Shown: positions 29,301 through 38,259, counted from the first letter of the stretch. The stretch: DNA of 64,000 nt from Mycoavidus sp. HKI (GCF_020023735.2 NZ_CP076444.2:1875501-1939500); one strand, 5' to 3'. Made by a program: numbers and translations. The notes: a model not told the origin generated them from the sequence alone.

Positions 29301-31785
29301 GCCGACACTCTTCGAATAAACGAGGTTTGCCTTGTGGCTGGAATTTACTTTGATAGCCGCTCCCTAAATATTCTGGCCGGCTACTCATGATCACATGCGC
29401 TTGCCACCGATCCAATCGGTTATCTGCATAAAAAGCACGTGAGCGCTGGGCCAGCTCATCATAGCCGTCTAGAATAAAGATAAAGCGACGTGCCTGACGT
29501 AACGCCTCTATCTGAGCCTTTGACAAACCCTGTCCTGCCAGATATTGCTCGATCAAATTCTTACTTGAATCCTCCAAGGTAGAAAGTGGAATAAATAAGG
29601 GGATAGGACGCTCCTGCGATGACTGAGCTTTGTGATAGTCATCCCATAAGCGACGGGCAAGGTGCCGGTTAAAGGTTGATTTGCCAGAGCCGGCCTCGCC
29701 CAACAACAAAAATACCTTTTTCTCTGATGCCAGAAATGCGCTCACTTTGCGCTCTAAATCGAAGTGCTCAGACGCATCAACGGTCAGCTTGCCCTGTGGC
29801 GCGACATACATCGCGAGGGCATCTTTTACCTCATCCACTTCCTCAAGCTCTTTTGCATAGTGCGCTTCTAATGCCAAGATATCTTTCTCTAGACCTAAAA
29901 ACGCCAGCGGGGCCTTGCTGCTTTGCAACATAACGCTTTGCGACTGGGTTAAAAGAAGATCATCTCCCCGCGCCAGCTGCAGTAACTGAGTGCCCACTTG
30001 CTGCCAAGCCGGATCCCATACTGGCACAACGTAGTGATCTATAGCATGCGCTGTTTTAGCTTGCTGAAGCATAGGCGGCAACTGCTCTAGCAGTGCTCTG
30101 ACTTGCGCTTGCATGCGTTCAGATAAAGTTTGGGTCTTTGCCAAGCGGCCTAAGGCGTGGCGGACAGCTTGCTGCACCCGGGCATACTGCCCCCACTGGC
30201 GGCTTTTGTTTTGCACCACATCACCTAAAAACTGAAGGGCTGCGGCTTGCGTGGTGTCCTCTGTTTGGATACGAGCTATTTGCTCTAAGCGTTGGCACAA
30301 TCCTAATAAGAAGGCTTCGTTGCGGCTATATAGACTATGCCGAGCAAATTGCTCGAATGGCACCAGTTGGCCCTCTTCTAAGCAGGTATCTAAGAATTGC
30401 AGCGCCGCATACCAACGTTGCTGCTTACTTTTTGTTAAACGATCACGAATTGCCGTGCCGGTTGCCAGCACAGTGGCACCAAAATCGTTCATTTCATCGG
30501 CTAACTCGGCTAAACGCTTGACGGTCTCGCTCGCGCCAGAAAATGCCTCGCTAAAATGATCAAAAGCATTCAGCAATTTTTTCGGGTCAAAAGTCTGCAC
30601 CACATGAGCCAAGTTCGTCGCGCCTAAAATGACGCTTGAACTCCGGCGCCATGTTTCTTGCCAACGGCTTTCATCATTCGGAATATGCGCTAAAGCTTGA
30701 CGCGCGTAGTACGCTTGAAAGCGCAACTCGGGCGTTTGGCTTAATTTTGCTAAGACCTTATCTAGCGGTTCCTGAACCTGGATACGGTTAATCCCGGTAA
30801 CGCTCGCTTTGGCCATCGCGTCTAAGACCTGTGAGGTGGTGTGCAGCAGCAACTGAAATTGCTGCACATTACCTTCTATATGCTCGCTAGATAAACGCCT
30901 CGTCAAGGTTTGCAACAGTTTGACTAAATCTCCTGCACTTTTCTTAAAGAGCGCTTCCGGCAAGTTGTGAATCATCATAGCCAAACTCTGGAGAGCAGAT
31001 AGATCCAAGAGTTTTTCTTGTATCACCAGTGCATCATGAGCTTTGCCAATCAAATAACGGCATTTCTCTGGATCTGCGGTGGCCGCTAATGGCACAACTT
31101 CTCGCCAGAGATCTAAATCTTTGAAATCTCTTTGGGCGAAGGCCTCCAAGATATTACGCGCTAATTCGTTTAATTCTTGAGTTGGAGGTGATTGAGTAGA
31201 TTGCAGACAGCGGGCTAAGTGGCGAGTATTTTTAATGTCACGCGCAGCCGTTGAATGATCAGTATCCACCACCACAGGCGGTAAATTATGCTTAAAGCAG
31301 GTTGCCCTGAGCGCCGCAGACGATAGCAGTACGCGGGCGTCTAAATTGACGGAAGAGGCAATTAAGTTTTGAAATACGAGTTTTTGAGGAAAACCTGGCG
31401 TTTTAACCACGCTCAATGCTTGCAGTTTTTCATCTGCGGCAGGTTGATCAAACGCTCGGGCAGCTTCGTAACTGGCACGCGCCTCTTTGATAAAGCCCAT
31501 ATCTCGCAGTCGATTACCGTGCTCAAGATGAGCTTGCGCTATATTTCTGTTAATTTCTGTATTTTTTTCGGCAGGGGGGATTTTATTAAAGAAGGTTTGC
31601 GCTTTGCTGAATAAGCGCCGGGCTTCAAGCAGATTTTGACTTTGCTGTTGGTAAGCCCGATCTAAGTATTTTTTACCTTCTTTGAAGTAATGAAGCTGGC
31701 TATAGCCTAAAGCATTGCGCTTGAAATTCGAAACCCCGGAGATTCTTTGCATCGTGATACATATGAGCCCCTCCCGGTTCACCAA
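26350..31785 (-). CDS. TPR - helical - NACHT - pentapeptide - WD40 protein (NLR-like, copy 2)
   Basis: 1811 aa. TPR-like N-terminus (1-125, related to copy 1); a long all-helical region (130-690) with no TIR-like motif; NACHT NTPase with Walker A GEAGSGKST (696-704), Walker B FILDGYDE (Asp 773) and an intact sensor segment SSRPEYL; pentapeptide repeats (about 1120-1177); fourteen WD40 repeats (about 1180-1765), enough for two seven-bladed propellers; and a C-terminal tail (WRVGLYWASSQNQL ...). The conserved join YVAPQGK just before the NACHT also occurs in copy 1 as YVEPQGK. Ligand and output are unknown; a conflict or host-interaction role is inference. Start: TTG 31785 or GTG 31782 follow AAGGA; ATG 31752 is an alternative. 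Confidence 0.85.
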   Translation of the reverse strand: MVNREGLICITMQRISGVSNFKRNALGYSQLHYFKEGKKYLDRAYQQQSQNLLEARRLFSKAQTFFNKIPPAEKNTEINRNIAQAHLEHGNRLRDMGFIKEARASYEAARAFDQPAADEKLQALSVVKTPGFPQKLVFQNLIASSVNLDARVLLSSAALRATCFKHNLPPVVVDTDHSTAARDIKNTRHLARCLQSTQSPPTQELNELARNILEAFAQRDFKDLDLWREVVPLAATADPEKCRYLIGKAHDALVIQEKLLDLSALQSLAMMIHNLPEALFKKSAGDLVKLLQTLTRRLSSEHIEGNVQQFQLLLHTTSQVLDAMAKASVTGINRIQVQEPLDKVLAKLSQTPELRFQAYYARQALAHIPNDESRWQETWRRSSSVILGATNLAHVVQTFDPKKLLNAFDHFSEAFSGASETVKRLAELADEMNDFGATVLATGTAIRDRLTKSKQQRWYAALQFLDTCLEEGQLVPFEQFARHSLYSRNEAFLLGLCQRLEQIARIQTEDTTQAAALQFLGDVVQNKSRQWGQYARVQQAVRHALGRLAKTQTLSERMQAQVRALLEQLPPMLQQAKTAHAIDHYVVPVWDPAWQQVGTQLLQLARGDDLLLTQSQSVMLQSSKAPLAFLGLEKDILALEAHYAKELEEVDEVKDALAMYVAPQGKLTVDASEHFDLERKVSAFLASEKKVFLLLGEAGSGKSTFNRHLARRLWDDYHKAQSSQERPIPLFIPLSTLEDSSKNLIEQYLAGQGLSKAQIEALRQARRFIFILDGYDELAQRSRAFYADNRLDRWQAHVIMSSRPEYLGSGYQSKFQPQGKPRLFEECRLAPFSDASIEHYIHQYVKYVKPKWGAQEYQQAFKGAPELKDLVRNPFMLNMALEVLSTLDSHKSRKSRLTRVALYDIFVDNWSARSQERLGRIQLRPAEQEAFERLDEEGFVAHEIEFSQRFAVALHLARAVTVTYSAASDAKHGDWREEFLGNAEKTRLLRFNAPLIRQDNQYRFIHKSLQDYFVARALWEEMRTSAGSGQELSKELSATNNQRLLWNELEDFFALQPAALLNQLNVVEDPAVLSFLVEQVRQEPTLIKSLLAWVKASKTRDGIDRAAANALTILVKAGRQLNGLDLSQIKVPGADLSYGVFDQTQFKGADLREVKFRGAWLRGANLETAQLRGINFGELPSLELNSKVSDCCYSPDGHWLAVGTSEGEIKLYRTEALELVHTLAGADDAVRVNSVSFSPNSEFLASGGEDTKVTLWQVESGDAVHVFEGHSDAVNSVSFSPNGEFLVSGSRDKTAKLWRTESGEELHTFAGHSDRVRSVSFSPNGEIFASGSKDGTVKLWRTAGGEALRTLECHGSAVNSVNFSPNGELLAAGNYRVAKLWEVASGKELHALEGHNGWVSSVNFSPNGKFLASGSSDNMVKLWSVESGEELSTLEGHSGRVKGLSFSPDSKFLVSGSGDGTVKLWRVEDGEERPMLGGHSHGVRSVKFSPNGEYLASGSADNTVKLWSVKSGEELRTLTGHTLSVLKVNFSLDGKFLASGSWDNTVKLWNVDNAEELHTFAGHSERISSVSFSPDGKLLASGSWDNTVKLWSVDRKAELYTLKAHDSWVSSVNFSPDGKLLASASKDGSVKLWNIENGEMLRVLEGHWPGVSSVTFSSDGKLLASGGADKVVKLWQVDSGKIVHTLAGHTHWVMSVNFSPDNTLLVSSGKDEAVRLWSVETGECKATLPCFFDWVDSIVWPESAEHIIKLAGGKGRAAHIWQIEPKANDWRVGLYWASSQNQLTLTHASIQDAQGLSPMNVRLFAQRQIQG

Positions 31786-32126
31786 GCAATTCCTTCCATT
31801 TCAAGCTGATGGAGCGACTCTTTAACCTTACCGCCTCATCGCCACTTGCTTGAGCCACCTATCACAAGCCCACATCCTATTCAAAATGAATGACAAATGC
31901 TATACAAGTTTGCAATGTGTATAGTCCCTCTAGCTTCTATTGATGGCACGAAATGAGCCGCTTAACTCACAGTTTACTGATGACCCCAGCTACGCTATGG
32001 ATACTAATCGGGCTAAGCGTCATTCGTCAATCCTATCGTCTGGATTTGTCAGGAGCAAATAAAAATGCCGGCTTGGGGTCCGCGACCGCAGACTGATATA
32101 AAGCAGGGCCGCATAAAATAATACAA
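31786..32126. other. Intergenic region upstream of NACHT gene 2
   Basis: 341 bp. Presumably holds the NACHT gene 2 promoter on the minus strand and the 3' end of the rlmL-like transcript. No gene, tRNA fragment or repeat seen. Confidence 0.5.
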
Positions 32127-33407
32127 TTACTCTTCATCGGAGCGCCGCTCGCGCATTGAACCCGTCACCAGATCAAAGCGGAATAGCCGGCACTCAATTG
32201 GGCCATTGAAAAGCGGGGTTCGTTTTGCTGCCCGTAAACGCATTTGGCCGGGCAGACCGCGGTCAGAAGTTAAAACAAAGGCTTGCCAACCCGTAAAACG
32301 TTGTTTAAGAGCATCACCAAAAGCACGAAAAAATTCAGCGCTAGCCTCGTCTGGCTGCGCGTCGCGAAAAAATTCGTTCTGGTCGCGGCGTCCAGTCTGC
32401 ATCTCACGGTCTTGGCTACGCGCTCGCGGCGCCTGGCCACGCACCTCGACCCGCTCGCCATAAGGCGGATTAGCGACAATGATGCCTGGCGTTTCCGTAG
32501 GCGCTACCATGGCACACGCATCAACCTGCTTTAACCACAGTTGACGAAGCCCAGCCCGCTCTAGATTAGCCTGGGCTTTAACCAGCATATCACCCGAAAT
32601 ATCGCTACCAAATATATTCAACTCACTGTGCTGACTACGCGCTATCTGTTGCGCCTCAAGCGCTGCTGCCTTTAACATAGGCCATGCGCTCATATCGTAG
32701 GATTGGAGTTTTTCAAACGCAAAATGGCGCTCGCCTCCAGCCGCCAAACCAAGCGCCATCTGGGCCGCCTCTATAATAAAGGTACCGCTGCCACACATTG
32801 GATCATAGAGCGGTACCGCCGGCGTCCAACCGCTTAAGCGCAAAATACCCGCGGCTAGATTTTCGCGCAGCGGCGCCGCGCCCTTATCAAGCCGCCAACC
32901 GCGTTTAAACAGCGCTTCGCCAGTTGTATCTAAGTACAGCGTGCACTCTGTGGCACTCAGAAAAACGAATACCCGCACATCTGGTGTGGCGGTATCAATA
33001 TTAGGTCGTGCGCCGGTTACCGCGCGCAGACGATCGCAGATCGCATCTTTGACACGCAAAGCCGCGAAACCTACATTGCGCACGGGCGCCGTCTTAATCG
33101 CGGTAATATCCACGCGCAATGTTTGTTGTGCCGTGAACCAATCCTCCCAAGCCTGCTCAGACGCAAACGCAAAGAGATCATTCTCATTGTGATAAGATTG
33201 CTGGGCTACTTTCAATAAGACACGGCTTGCAATACGCGAATGCAAATTCACGGCCATGGCAGCGGCGGGCCCGCCGGTGAAATATACGCCACCCGGCACA
33301 GAAGCGCCGACCTCAAGAGGAGCACGTAAGGCAATCTCATGCAATTCGTCAACAAATACTGCCTCAAGGCCGCGCGGGCAGGGTGAAAAGAACTCGAATG
33401 AAGGCAT
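32127..33407 (-). CDS. rlmL: THUMP-domain class I SAM-dependent rRNA methyltransferase (RlmL type)
   Basis: 426 aa. An N-terminal ferredoxin-like/THUMP RNA-binding part (1-165, PCPRGLEAVFVDEL at the start) is followed by a methyltransferase with YDPMCGSGTFIIEAAQMAL and catalytic NPPYGER. It matches the m2G2445 methyltransferase half of E. coli RlmKL; the RlmK half is absent, as in many bacteria. The C-terminus is hydrophilic (a RARSQDREMQTGRRDQ insert after NPPYGERVE, common in Burkholderia). The rRNA position modified is inferred from family. Confidence 0.85.
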   Translation of the reverse strand: MPSFEFFSPCPRGLEAVFVDELHEIALRAPLEVGASVPGGVYFTGGPAAAMAVNLHSRIASRVLLKVAQQSYHNENDLFAFASEQAWEDWFTAQQTLRVDITAIKTAPVRNVGFAALRVKDAICDRLRAVTGARPNIDTATPDVRVFVFLSATECTLYLDTTGEALFKRGWRLDKGAAPLRENLAAGILRLSGWTPAVPLYDPMCGSGTFIIEAAQMALGLAAGGERHFAFEKLQSYDMSAWPMLKAAALEAQQIARSQHSELNIFGSDISGDMLVKAQANLERAGLRQLWLKQVDACAMVAPTETPGIIVANPPYGERVEVRGQAPRARSQDREMQTGRRDQNEFFRDAQPDEASAEFFRAFGDALKQRFTGWQAFVLTSDRGLPGQMRLRAAKRTPLFNGPIECRLFRFDLVTGSMRERRSDEE

Positions 33408-33635
33408 AATTTTTGTTAGACTTGGCGCTTTTTGCGCGAAGCCCTCATTTTAATAGGTTCTTAACTAGAATAGAGGGGAATCTACTGGTTTTTTACGCTT
33501 TTTCAGGTGAATATAGCTAATTTATAGCATTGTATTTTCCAGAACTGAAGGTATCGTTTTGGAAAGCTCTGGTTAATTTAACGTTAGAAAAATAGCTAAT
33601 GTTCTAACGAGATGTTCAAAATATTGGAGTAGAAA

Positions 33636-35060
33636 TTGAAGAAAGGCATGACCAAACCATTGGGCAGTCGAATTGCTGCACCAGCAACTTGCGGTGTTCT
33701 CGATACTGGGCTCAAGGAACGCCACGTTGCAATGCTTTCGATTGGCGGCGTGATTGGCGCTGGCTTATTCGTTGGTTCTGGACATGCGATTGCCGCGGCT
33801 GGGCCAGCTGTGATCATTGCGTATCTGATTTCAGGAATCATCGTTTTATTGGTCATGCGGATGTTAGGCGAAATGGCAGTCGCTTTACCGGATACGGGCT
33901 CTTTTTCAACTTATGCCGATCATGCCATTGGTCGTTGGGCAGGTTTTACAATCGGCTGGCTTTATTGGTGGCGCAAGGTTTTAGTCATCCCGCTAGAAGC
34001 GACTGCCGCAGCGATTATTTTGCATTCATGGTTTCCAGATATTGCCACTTGGGTCTTTGCTCTAACGATTACTGCGGCGCTAACTTCAAGCAATTTATTG
34101 AAAGTCGCGTACTACGGCGAGCTTGAATTCTGGTTTGCCCTCACCAAAATTACCGCAATTATTATCTTTATTTGCATTGGCGCGGCCGCGATTATGGGCT
34201 TTCTGCCAAACAGTAGCGTCAGCGGCATAGGCGCGCTTTCTAATGCGGTGGGCGGCTTTGCGCCAAACGGTTTGGAGGCGGTGATCGGGGCCATGGTGAT
34301 TGCCATGTTTAGCTTATTTGGCGCGGAAGTCGCGACGATTGCTGCGGTTGAATCCAAAAATCCCGTCCGGCAAATCACCCGAGCGACTAATTCCGCCATC
34401 TGGCGTATCAGTATCTTTTATCTAGCCTCGCTTTTCGTAGTGATCTCGTTAGTGCCATGGGACGATCCCCTATTGCCAGAGATGGGTGCGTATCAACGTG
34501 TGCTTGAGTTAGTTAACATCCCTTATGCGAAAGCGCTGGTGGATATTATTGTCCTGATCGCGTTAATTAGTTGCCTAAATTCTGCTCTATACACTGCCTC
34601 AAGGATGATTTTTTCGCTTAGCCAGCGTGGCGATGCCCCGGCTGCAATTCAACGCACAACGCGCAATGGCGTGCCAGTACTCGCAGTGCTTGCCTCTACC
34701 GCAGTCGCTTTTTTAACGGTCATTGCCAACTATATAATGCCCAAGCAAGTATTTACCTTCTTGCTCGCAACTTCAGGCGCGATCGGGTTGTTAGTGTATT
34801 TAGTCATTGCCGTCTCTCAGCTGCGTTTACGCAAGCGCTTACTCGCTAACGGTGAGCAACTAAAACTTAAGATGTGGCTCTTCCCATGGCTCACTTGGAT
34901 TGTCATTGTAGCTATCGTTGGGATCTTATTCGCCATGTTTATCCAGCCTCACCACCGCACGGAAATGCTGATCACGACAGCGTTAGCAGTGATTGTGGCA
35001 GTGACGGGCTTAGTCATCAATCGCCACCGCAAGGAACCTGAGTTCCCATCTAATCGTTAA
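33636..35060 (+). CDS. Amino-acid permease (APC superfamily, GABA/AAT-like)
   Basis: 474 aa with about 12 hydrophobic segments. The first helix carries the APC signature MLSIGGVIGAGLFVGSG, and the YADHAIGRWAGFTIGWLYWW block is typical of GabP/AAT-type transporters. Loop segment ESKNPVRQITRATN also fits. Start is a TTG with GGAG 6 nt upstream; an ATG at 33648 lacks a site. It is followed 54 bp later by a KamA-family enzyme in the same direction, suggesting uptake and conversion of one amino acid; the substrate is not determinable from sequence. Confidence 0.86.
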   Translation: MKKGMTKPLGSRIAAPATCGVLDTGLKERHVAMLSIGGVIGAGLFVGSGHAIAAAGPAVIIAYLISGIIVLLVMRMLGEMAVALPDTGSFSTYADHAIGRWAGFTIGWLYWWRKVLVIPLEATAAAIILHSWFPDIATWVFALTITAALTSSNLLKVAYYGELEFWFALTKITAIIIFICIGAAAIMGFLPNSSVSGIGALSNAVGGFAPNGLEAVIGAMVIAMFSLFGAEVATIAAVESKNPVRQITRATNSAIWRISIFYLASLFVVISLVPWDDPLLPEMGAYQRVLELVNIPYAKALVDIIVLIALISCLNSALYTASRMIFSLSQRGDAPAAIQRTTRNGVPVLAVLASTAVAFLTVIANYIMPKQVFTFLLATSGAIGLLVYLVIAVSQLRLRKRLLANGEQLKLKMWLFPWLTWIVIVAIVGILFAMFIQPHHRTEMLITTALAVIVAVTGLVINRHRKEPEFPSNR

Positions 35061-35114
35061 GCTGAGATGTAAGCGCAATTCTTAAGAAAATCAGACTGAA
35101 TAGGGGTATATAAA

Positions 35115-36512
35115 GTGACTCAAGAGGTTCTCGCTGCACCGAAATTTAAGCCTTATACCCGGCAATCCATCCAGCAAGCGCCGCAGTGGGAAAAAATCCC
35201 AACAGAACTGCGCGAAGCAGTACTCGTAGTTTCGCGTGTCCTGCCCTTTCGTACGAATCAATATGTCATGAGCGAGTTGATTGATTGGGATCGTGTGCCA
35301 GACGATCCAATGTATCGTCTCACCTTTCCGCATCAAGACATGTTGCCACCCGCAGAGTATGCTCATCTGAGGGATTTAGTGCTCATCAAAAAAGATGAGG
35401 CGGCGATTGAAATGCAAGTTAAAAAAATCCGCTTGCAAATGAATCCGCACCCAGCCGGCCAAATGACGCACAACGTGCCTATGCTAGATGGAGCCCCTGT
35501 TCAGGGCCTACAGCATAAATATAAAGAGACCGTGTTGTTCTTTCCAAGCGCCGGACAAACCTGCCATGCCTATTGCACATTCTGCTTTCGCTGGCCGCAA
35601 TTTGTGGGCATGGAAGGCCTCAAGTTCGATGCGAGAGAGTCAAGCGAATTAGTTTCCTATCTCAAGCAACATAAAGAAGTCACGGATGTGCTGATTACTG
35701 GGGGGGATCCCCTCATTATGAACACCCGCTCGCTGACTGGGTACATTGAGCCACTACTCGATCCAGAACTCGAGCATATTCAAAACATTCGCATTGGGAC
35801 TAAATCGGTTGCTTACTGGCCACAGCGGTTTGTAACTGATAAAGATGCCGACGATTTATTGCGCCTTTTCGAGAGGGTTGTCAAGGCAGGTAAAAACCTA
35901 GCGCTCATGGGCCATTACAATCACCCGGTTGAATTGCGCCAAGAGATGGCGCAAAAAGCGCTTAAGCGTATTCTGTCAACCGGCGCCACGGTACGAATGC
36001 AGTCCCCGTTAATCCGCCACATCAATGACGACGCTAAAGCATGGGCCGAATTATGGACACTGGGCGTTCGTCTAGGGGCCATTCCGTACTATATGTTTGT
36101 TGAGCGCGATACCGGACCCCATGAATATTTTCAAATGCCGCTGGCCAAAGCGTATGAGATTTTTCAGGCAGCGTATCAAACCGTCTCTGGCCTAGCTCGC
36201 ACCGTGCGCGGCCCTTCAATGAGCGCGTTTCCGGGTAAAGTGGTGGTAGATGGTATCGTGAATATTCGCGACGAAAAGGTGTTTGCGCTACAGTTTCTGC
36301 AAGCCCGCAACCCAGATTGGGTACGTCGGCCTTTCTATGCGAAATTCGATCCAAAGGCCACTTGGTTAGATGACTTAGTGCCGGCTTTTGGCGAGAAACG
36401 CTTTTTCTTTGAGACAGAAGAAAAGGCTCCTACAGATATTAGGTCAAACATAAGCCACCCGACGCATTCAGTGATCAAATTTACTCCGCGCGAACTACGC
36501 AAGGCGTCTTAG
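35115..36512 (+). CDS. KamA-family radical SAM protein (lysine 2,3-aminomutase-like)
   Basis: 465 aa from a GTG. The radical SAM cluster motif is CHAYCTFCFR (CxxxCxxC), followed by DVLITGGDPLIMNT. The family's segments IGTKSVAYWPQRFV and MGHYNHPVEL are present. Classical members move the alpha-amino group of lysine to the beta position using PLP; the PLP lysine would be in SAFPGKVVVDG. It is longer than EpmB (about 340 aa), so a KamA-like catabolic or osmolyte role is more likely than EF-P modification. Downstream of an amino-acid permease. A 68-bp piece of its 3' half recurs at 41243-41310. Confidence 0.85.
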   Translation: MTQEVLAAPKFKPYTRQSIQQAPQWEKIPTELREAVLVVSRVLPFRTNQYVMSELIDWDRVPDDPMYRLTFPHQDMLPPAEYAHLRDLVLIKKDEAAIEMQVKKIRLQMNPHPAGQMTHNVPMLDGAPVQGLQHKYKETVLFFPSAGQTCHAYCTFCFRWPQFVGMEGLKFDARESSELVSYLKQHKEVTDVLITGGDPLIMNTRSLTGYIEPLLDPELEHIQNIRIGTKSVAYWPQRFVTDKDADDLLRLFERVVKAGKNLALMGHYNHPVELRQEMAQKALKRILSTGATVRMQSPLIRHINDDAKAWAELWTLGVRLGAIPYYMFVERDTGPHEYFQMPLAKAYEIFQAAYQTVSGLARTVRGPSMSAFPGKVVVDGIVNIRDEKVFALQFLQARNPDWVRRPFYAKFDPKATWLDDLVPAFGEKRFFFETEEKAPTDIRSNISHPTHSVIKFTPRELRKAS

Positions 36513-36620
36513 AGCAATTTAAAATAATTGATCAAAAACGGCTCTAATCAGCCGATGGATTAAGGCCTATTCACCCTTATTATTTTGTAATTCGGTTGAT
36601 CTCCGAGGGCCGGCAACTTC

Positions 36621-36657
36621 AGTCCATCTCAGTTTTTGCAAAAAACTGAGATGGACT
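36621..36657. terminator. Perfect 37-nt inverted repeat between convergent genes
   Basis: Arms 36621-36637 and 36641-36657 (AGTCCATCTCAGTTTTT and its exact complement) with a 3-nt centre. It lies between the kamA-like stop (36512) and the hemerythrin stop (36665), so it may end transcription from both sides, although there is no external T-run. Confidence 0.5.
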
Positions 36658-36664
36658 ACATCAA

Positions 36665-37162
36665 CTACGCAAACTTTATCCTCAACTCATCCTTACGAGC
36701 TGCCATCTGGGCACCTAGTTCAATCATGTCTAACTTTGAGCCCTCGACCTTTGGAAACATCTCGTTCTGCTCTTCCTTGACATGATGCTTCACGTACTCG
36801 GACAACACTTTGATCTTCGCGTCGAACATTTCGCCATTGGGCTCAACGTCCTTGACTTGAGCGATGAGGTTCTTAAGGGTATCGTGTTCGACAGTTGCCT
36901 CAGGCACCAGCTCGTGGTCCTTTAAAGCTTTCTTGACGGCGGGATAAAATATCTCCTCTTCAAGCTGGGCATGGACCGTTAACTCGATGCAAATTTGCGT
37001 GACCAAGTCTTTTTTCTTCGTGGCCACGCGCGCTTTTTCGTATTCTTCGAAAAGCTCCTTGACGTGTTTGTGGTCAGCCCGCAGCATCGCTGTGGCTCCT
37101 AAGGTTTTTGATGCATGGGTGCTCTTCTTCGTGGTCGTCGTTGCCGTCTTTGTGCTTGCCAT
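36665..37162 (-). CDS. Hemerythrin-domain protein
   Basis: 165 aa. After a Lys/Thr/Ser-rich leader (MASTKTATTTTKKSTHASKT) comes a four-helix HHE domain with diiron ligands in DHKHVKELFEEY, HAQLEEEIFYPAV, HDTL and YVKHHVKEEQNEMFP. Such proteins bind oxygen, nitric oxide or iron in stress responses. No regulatory domain is fused. A hydrophobic small frame (37074-37268) overlaps its 5' end, and a membrane protein gene lies upstream in the same direction. Confidence 0.88.
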   Translation of the reverse strand: MASTKTATTTTKKSTHASKTLGATAMLRADHKHVKELFEEYEKARVATKKKDLVTQICIELTVHAQLEEEIFYPAVKKALKDHELVPEATVEHDTLKNLIAQVKDVEPNGEMFDAKIKVLSEYVKHHVKEEQNEMFPKVEGSKLDMIELGAQMAARKDELRIKFA

Positions 37163-37268
37163 GATTGAGTCCTTTAAAAGGGTGCCACAAGAATGAGGGC
37201 ATGAACAAAGCGATCAAAATGGTGATCGGAATGGGCATACCAAGAAAAAGCAATAGCGGTGAATGCAT
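37074..37268 (-). CDS. Possible small membrane protein overlapping hemerythrin gene
   Basis: Up to 64 aa. It begins with a strongly hydrophobic helix containing LLLFLGMPIPITILIALF, then becomes hydrophilic. It overlaps the hemerythrin start by 89 nt in another frame, and only the part upstream of 37162 is independent sequence. The Pro-Ile-Pro hydrophobic N-terminus looks like a real membrane segment, but the tail may be an accident of the other gene. Confidence 0.35.
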   Translation of the reverse strand: MHSPLLLFLGMPIPITILIALFMPSFLWHPFKGLNHGKHKDGNDDHEEEHPCIKNLRSHSDAAG

Positions 37269-37299
37269 GTTACGGCTATAAAAACCATTCTATGGCGAT

Positions 37300-38259
37300 T
37301 TATAAATCTTGGCGACGGCCGCCATACATGGCACCCAAACTGCCAAAAAAAGCACCGAAAAGCAACGATGCAGAAAACCAAAGCGCTGCATAGGAAGACG
37401 CTTTGCGCACCTTGTCGGCGGATTCCTTCGCAGTGTCCTCGACCTCCTTGAGCTTCACCTGAATCTTGTCAAAGATAGCTGTCACGCGCTTTTCGGCATC
37501 GGCTTGAGCCATGCCTGTGCGTTGCGCAACCAATTGGGCAACGTAGCGCCTATCTTCTGAAGGCAAAGTGTTCGTTCGGATGCCATTGGAAAAGATACGA
37601 ATCACTTCAGACTTGGAATTGGCCGAGCTAACTTCACTGCCTGTTGGCTGGGCTGAAAATGAGTCCGTTGATGCGCTCATGCCCTTGCGAAAAAGCGAAT
37701 CGACAAAGTAATCCGTATTCTCACCAAGGGAAGGAGCAGCATTCTTGGCTACGGCCCCTCCAGCGCTGACAACAGTGCCGGCTACCGAGGCAGCTGCTTC
37801 GCCGCCTCTAGTGAGAATAGAGCTGATCGTTGTAGTCAGCAATGCTGCGGTCAATAGTGTCGCTACGGCCCATGTAATGAAACCATGCGCTGTGTCGCGA
37901 AAACATCTCTCGTCCGTTTGCACGACCGCCCATTTCGTCCGCAGCCGACCGGCCAGATAGCCGCCCACACCAGACGCCGCTAGTTGCGTAAAAGTAAGCC
38001 ACAAAATGGTCGACATACCTATCGCCGCCGTGCTGGCGCCTTGGTTCGACCACGGCGAGACGGATGACAAGCCGAGGCCCATGCCAAGCATCAGAAGAAT
38101 CAAGGAAAGCGCTGCTGCCCCGGCTGCGCCTGCAAAAATGGCACCCCAAGAAACGCCTGAGGTGATGGGAGCTATCTCAGCTGACTGAAGGCTGCCTGCT
38201 GTCTGGCTGCCCCCGCGTGAGGTTGTGGTGGCTAAGGTTGGTGTAGTTGGTGTACTCAT
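37300..38259 (-). CDS. Uncharacterised inner-membrane protein
   Basis: 319 aa. A Thr/Ser-rich N-terminus precedes Gly/Ala-rich transmembrane segments (VSWGAIFAGAAGAAALSLIL; TILWLTFTQLAASGVGGYLA; WAVATLLTAALLTTTISSIL). A soluble central region (about 165-275) contains a predicted helix rich in Lys/Glu, and a last helix reads LWFSASLLFGAFFGSLGAMY followed by GGRRQDL. I do not recognise a named family with certainty; similar proteins occur in Burkholderiales next to stress genes. Same direction as the hemerythrin gene. Confidence 0.75.
   Translation of the reverse strand: MSTPTTPTLATTTSRGGSQTAGSLQSAEIAPITSGVSWGAIFAGAAGAAALSLILLMLGMGLGLSSVSPWSNQGASTAAIGMSTILWLTFTQLAASGVGGYLAGRLRTKWAVVQTDERCFRDTAHGFITWAVATLLTAALLTTTISSILTRGGEAAASVAGTVVSAGGAVAKNAAPSLGENTDYFVDSLFRKGMSASTDSFSAQPTGSEVSSANSKSEVIRIFSNGIRTNTLPSEDRRYVAQLVAQRTGMAQADAEKRVTAIFDKIQVKLKEVEDTAKESADKVRKASSYAALWFSASLLFGAFFGSLGAMYGGRRQDL

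Noticed and set aside
24585..32126. Attachment-site duplication of the tRNA-Cys 3' end bounding the Rpn/NACHT island
   Set aside because: No copy of the 3' end (GATTCCGACTCCCGCC) was found by eye near 31.8-32.1 kb.
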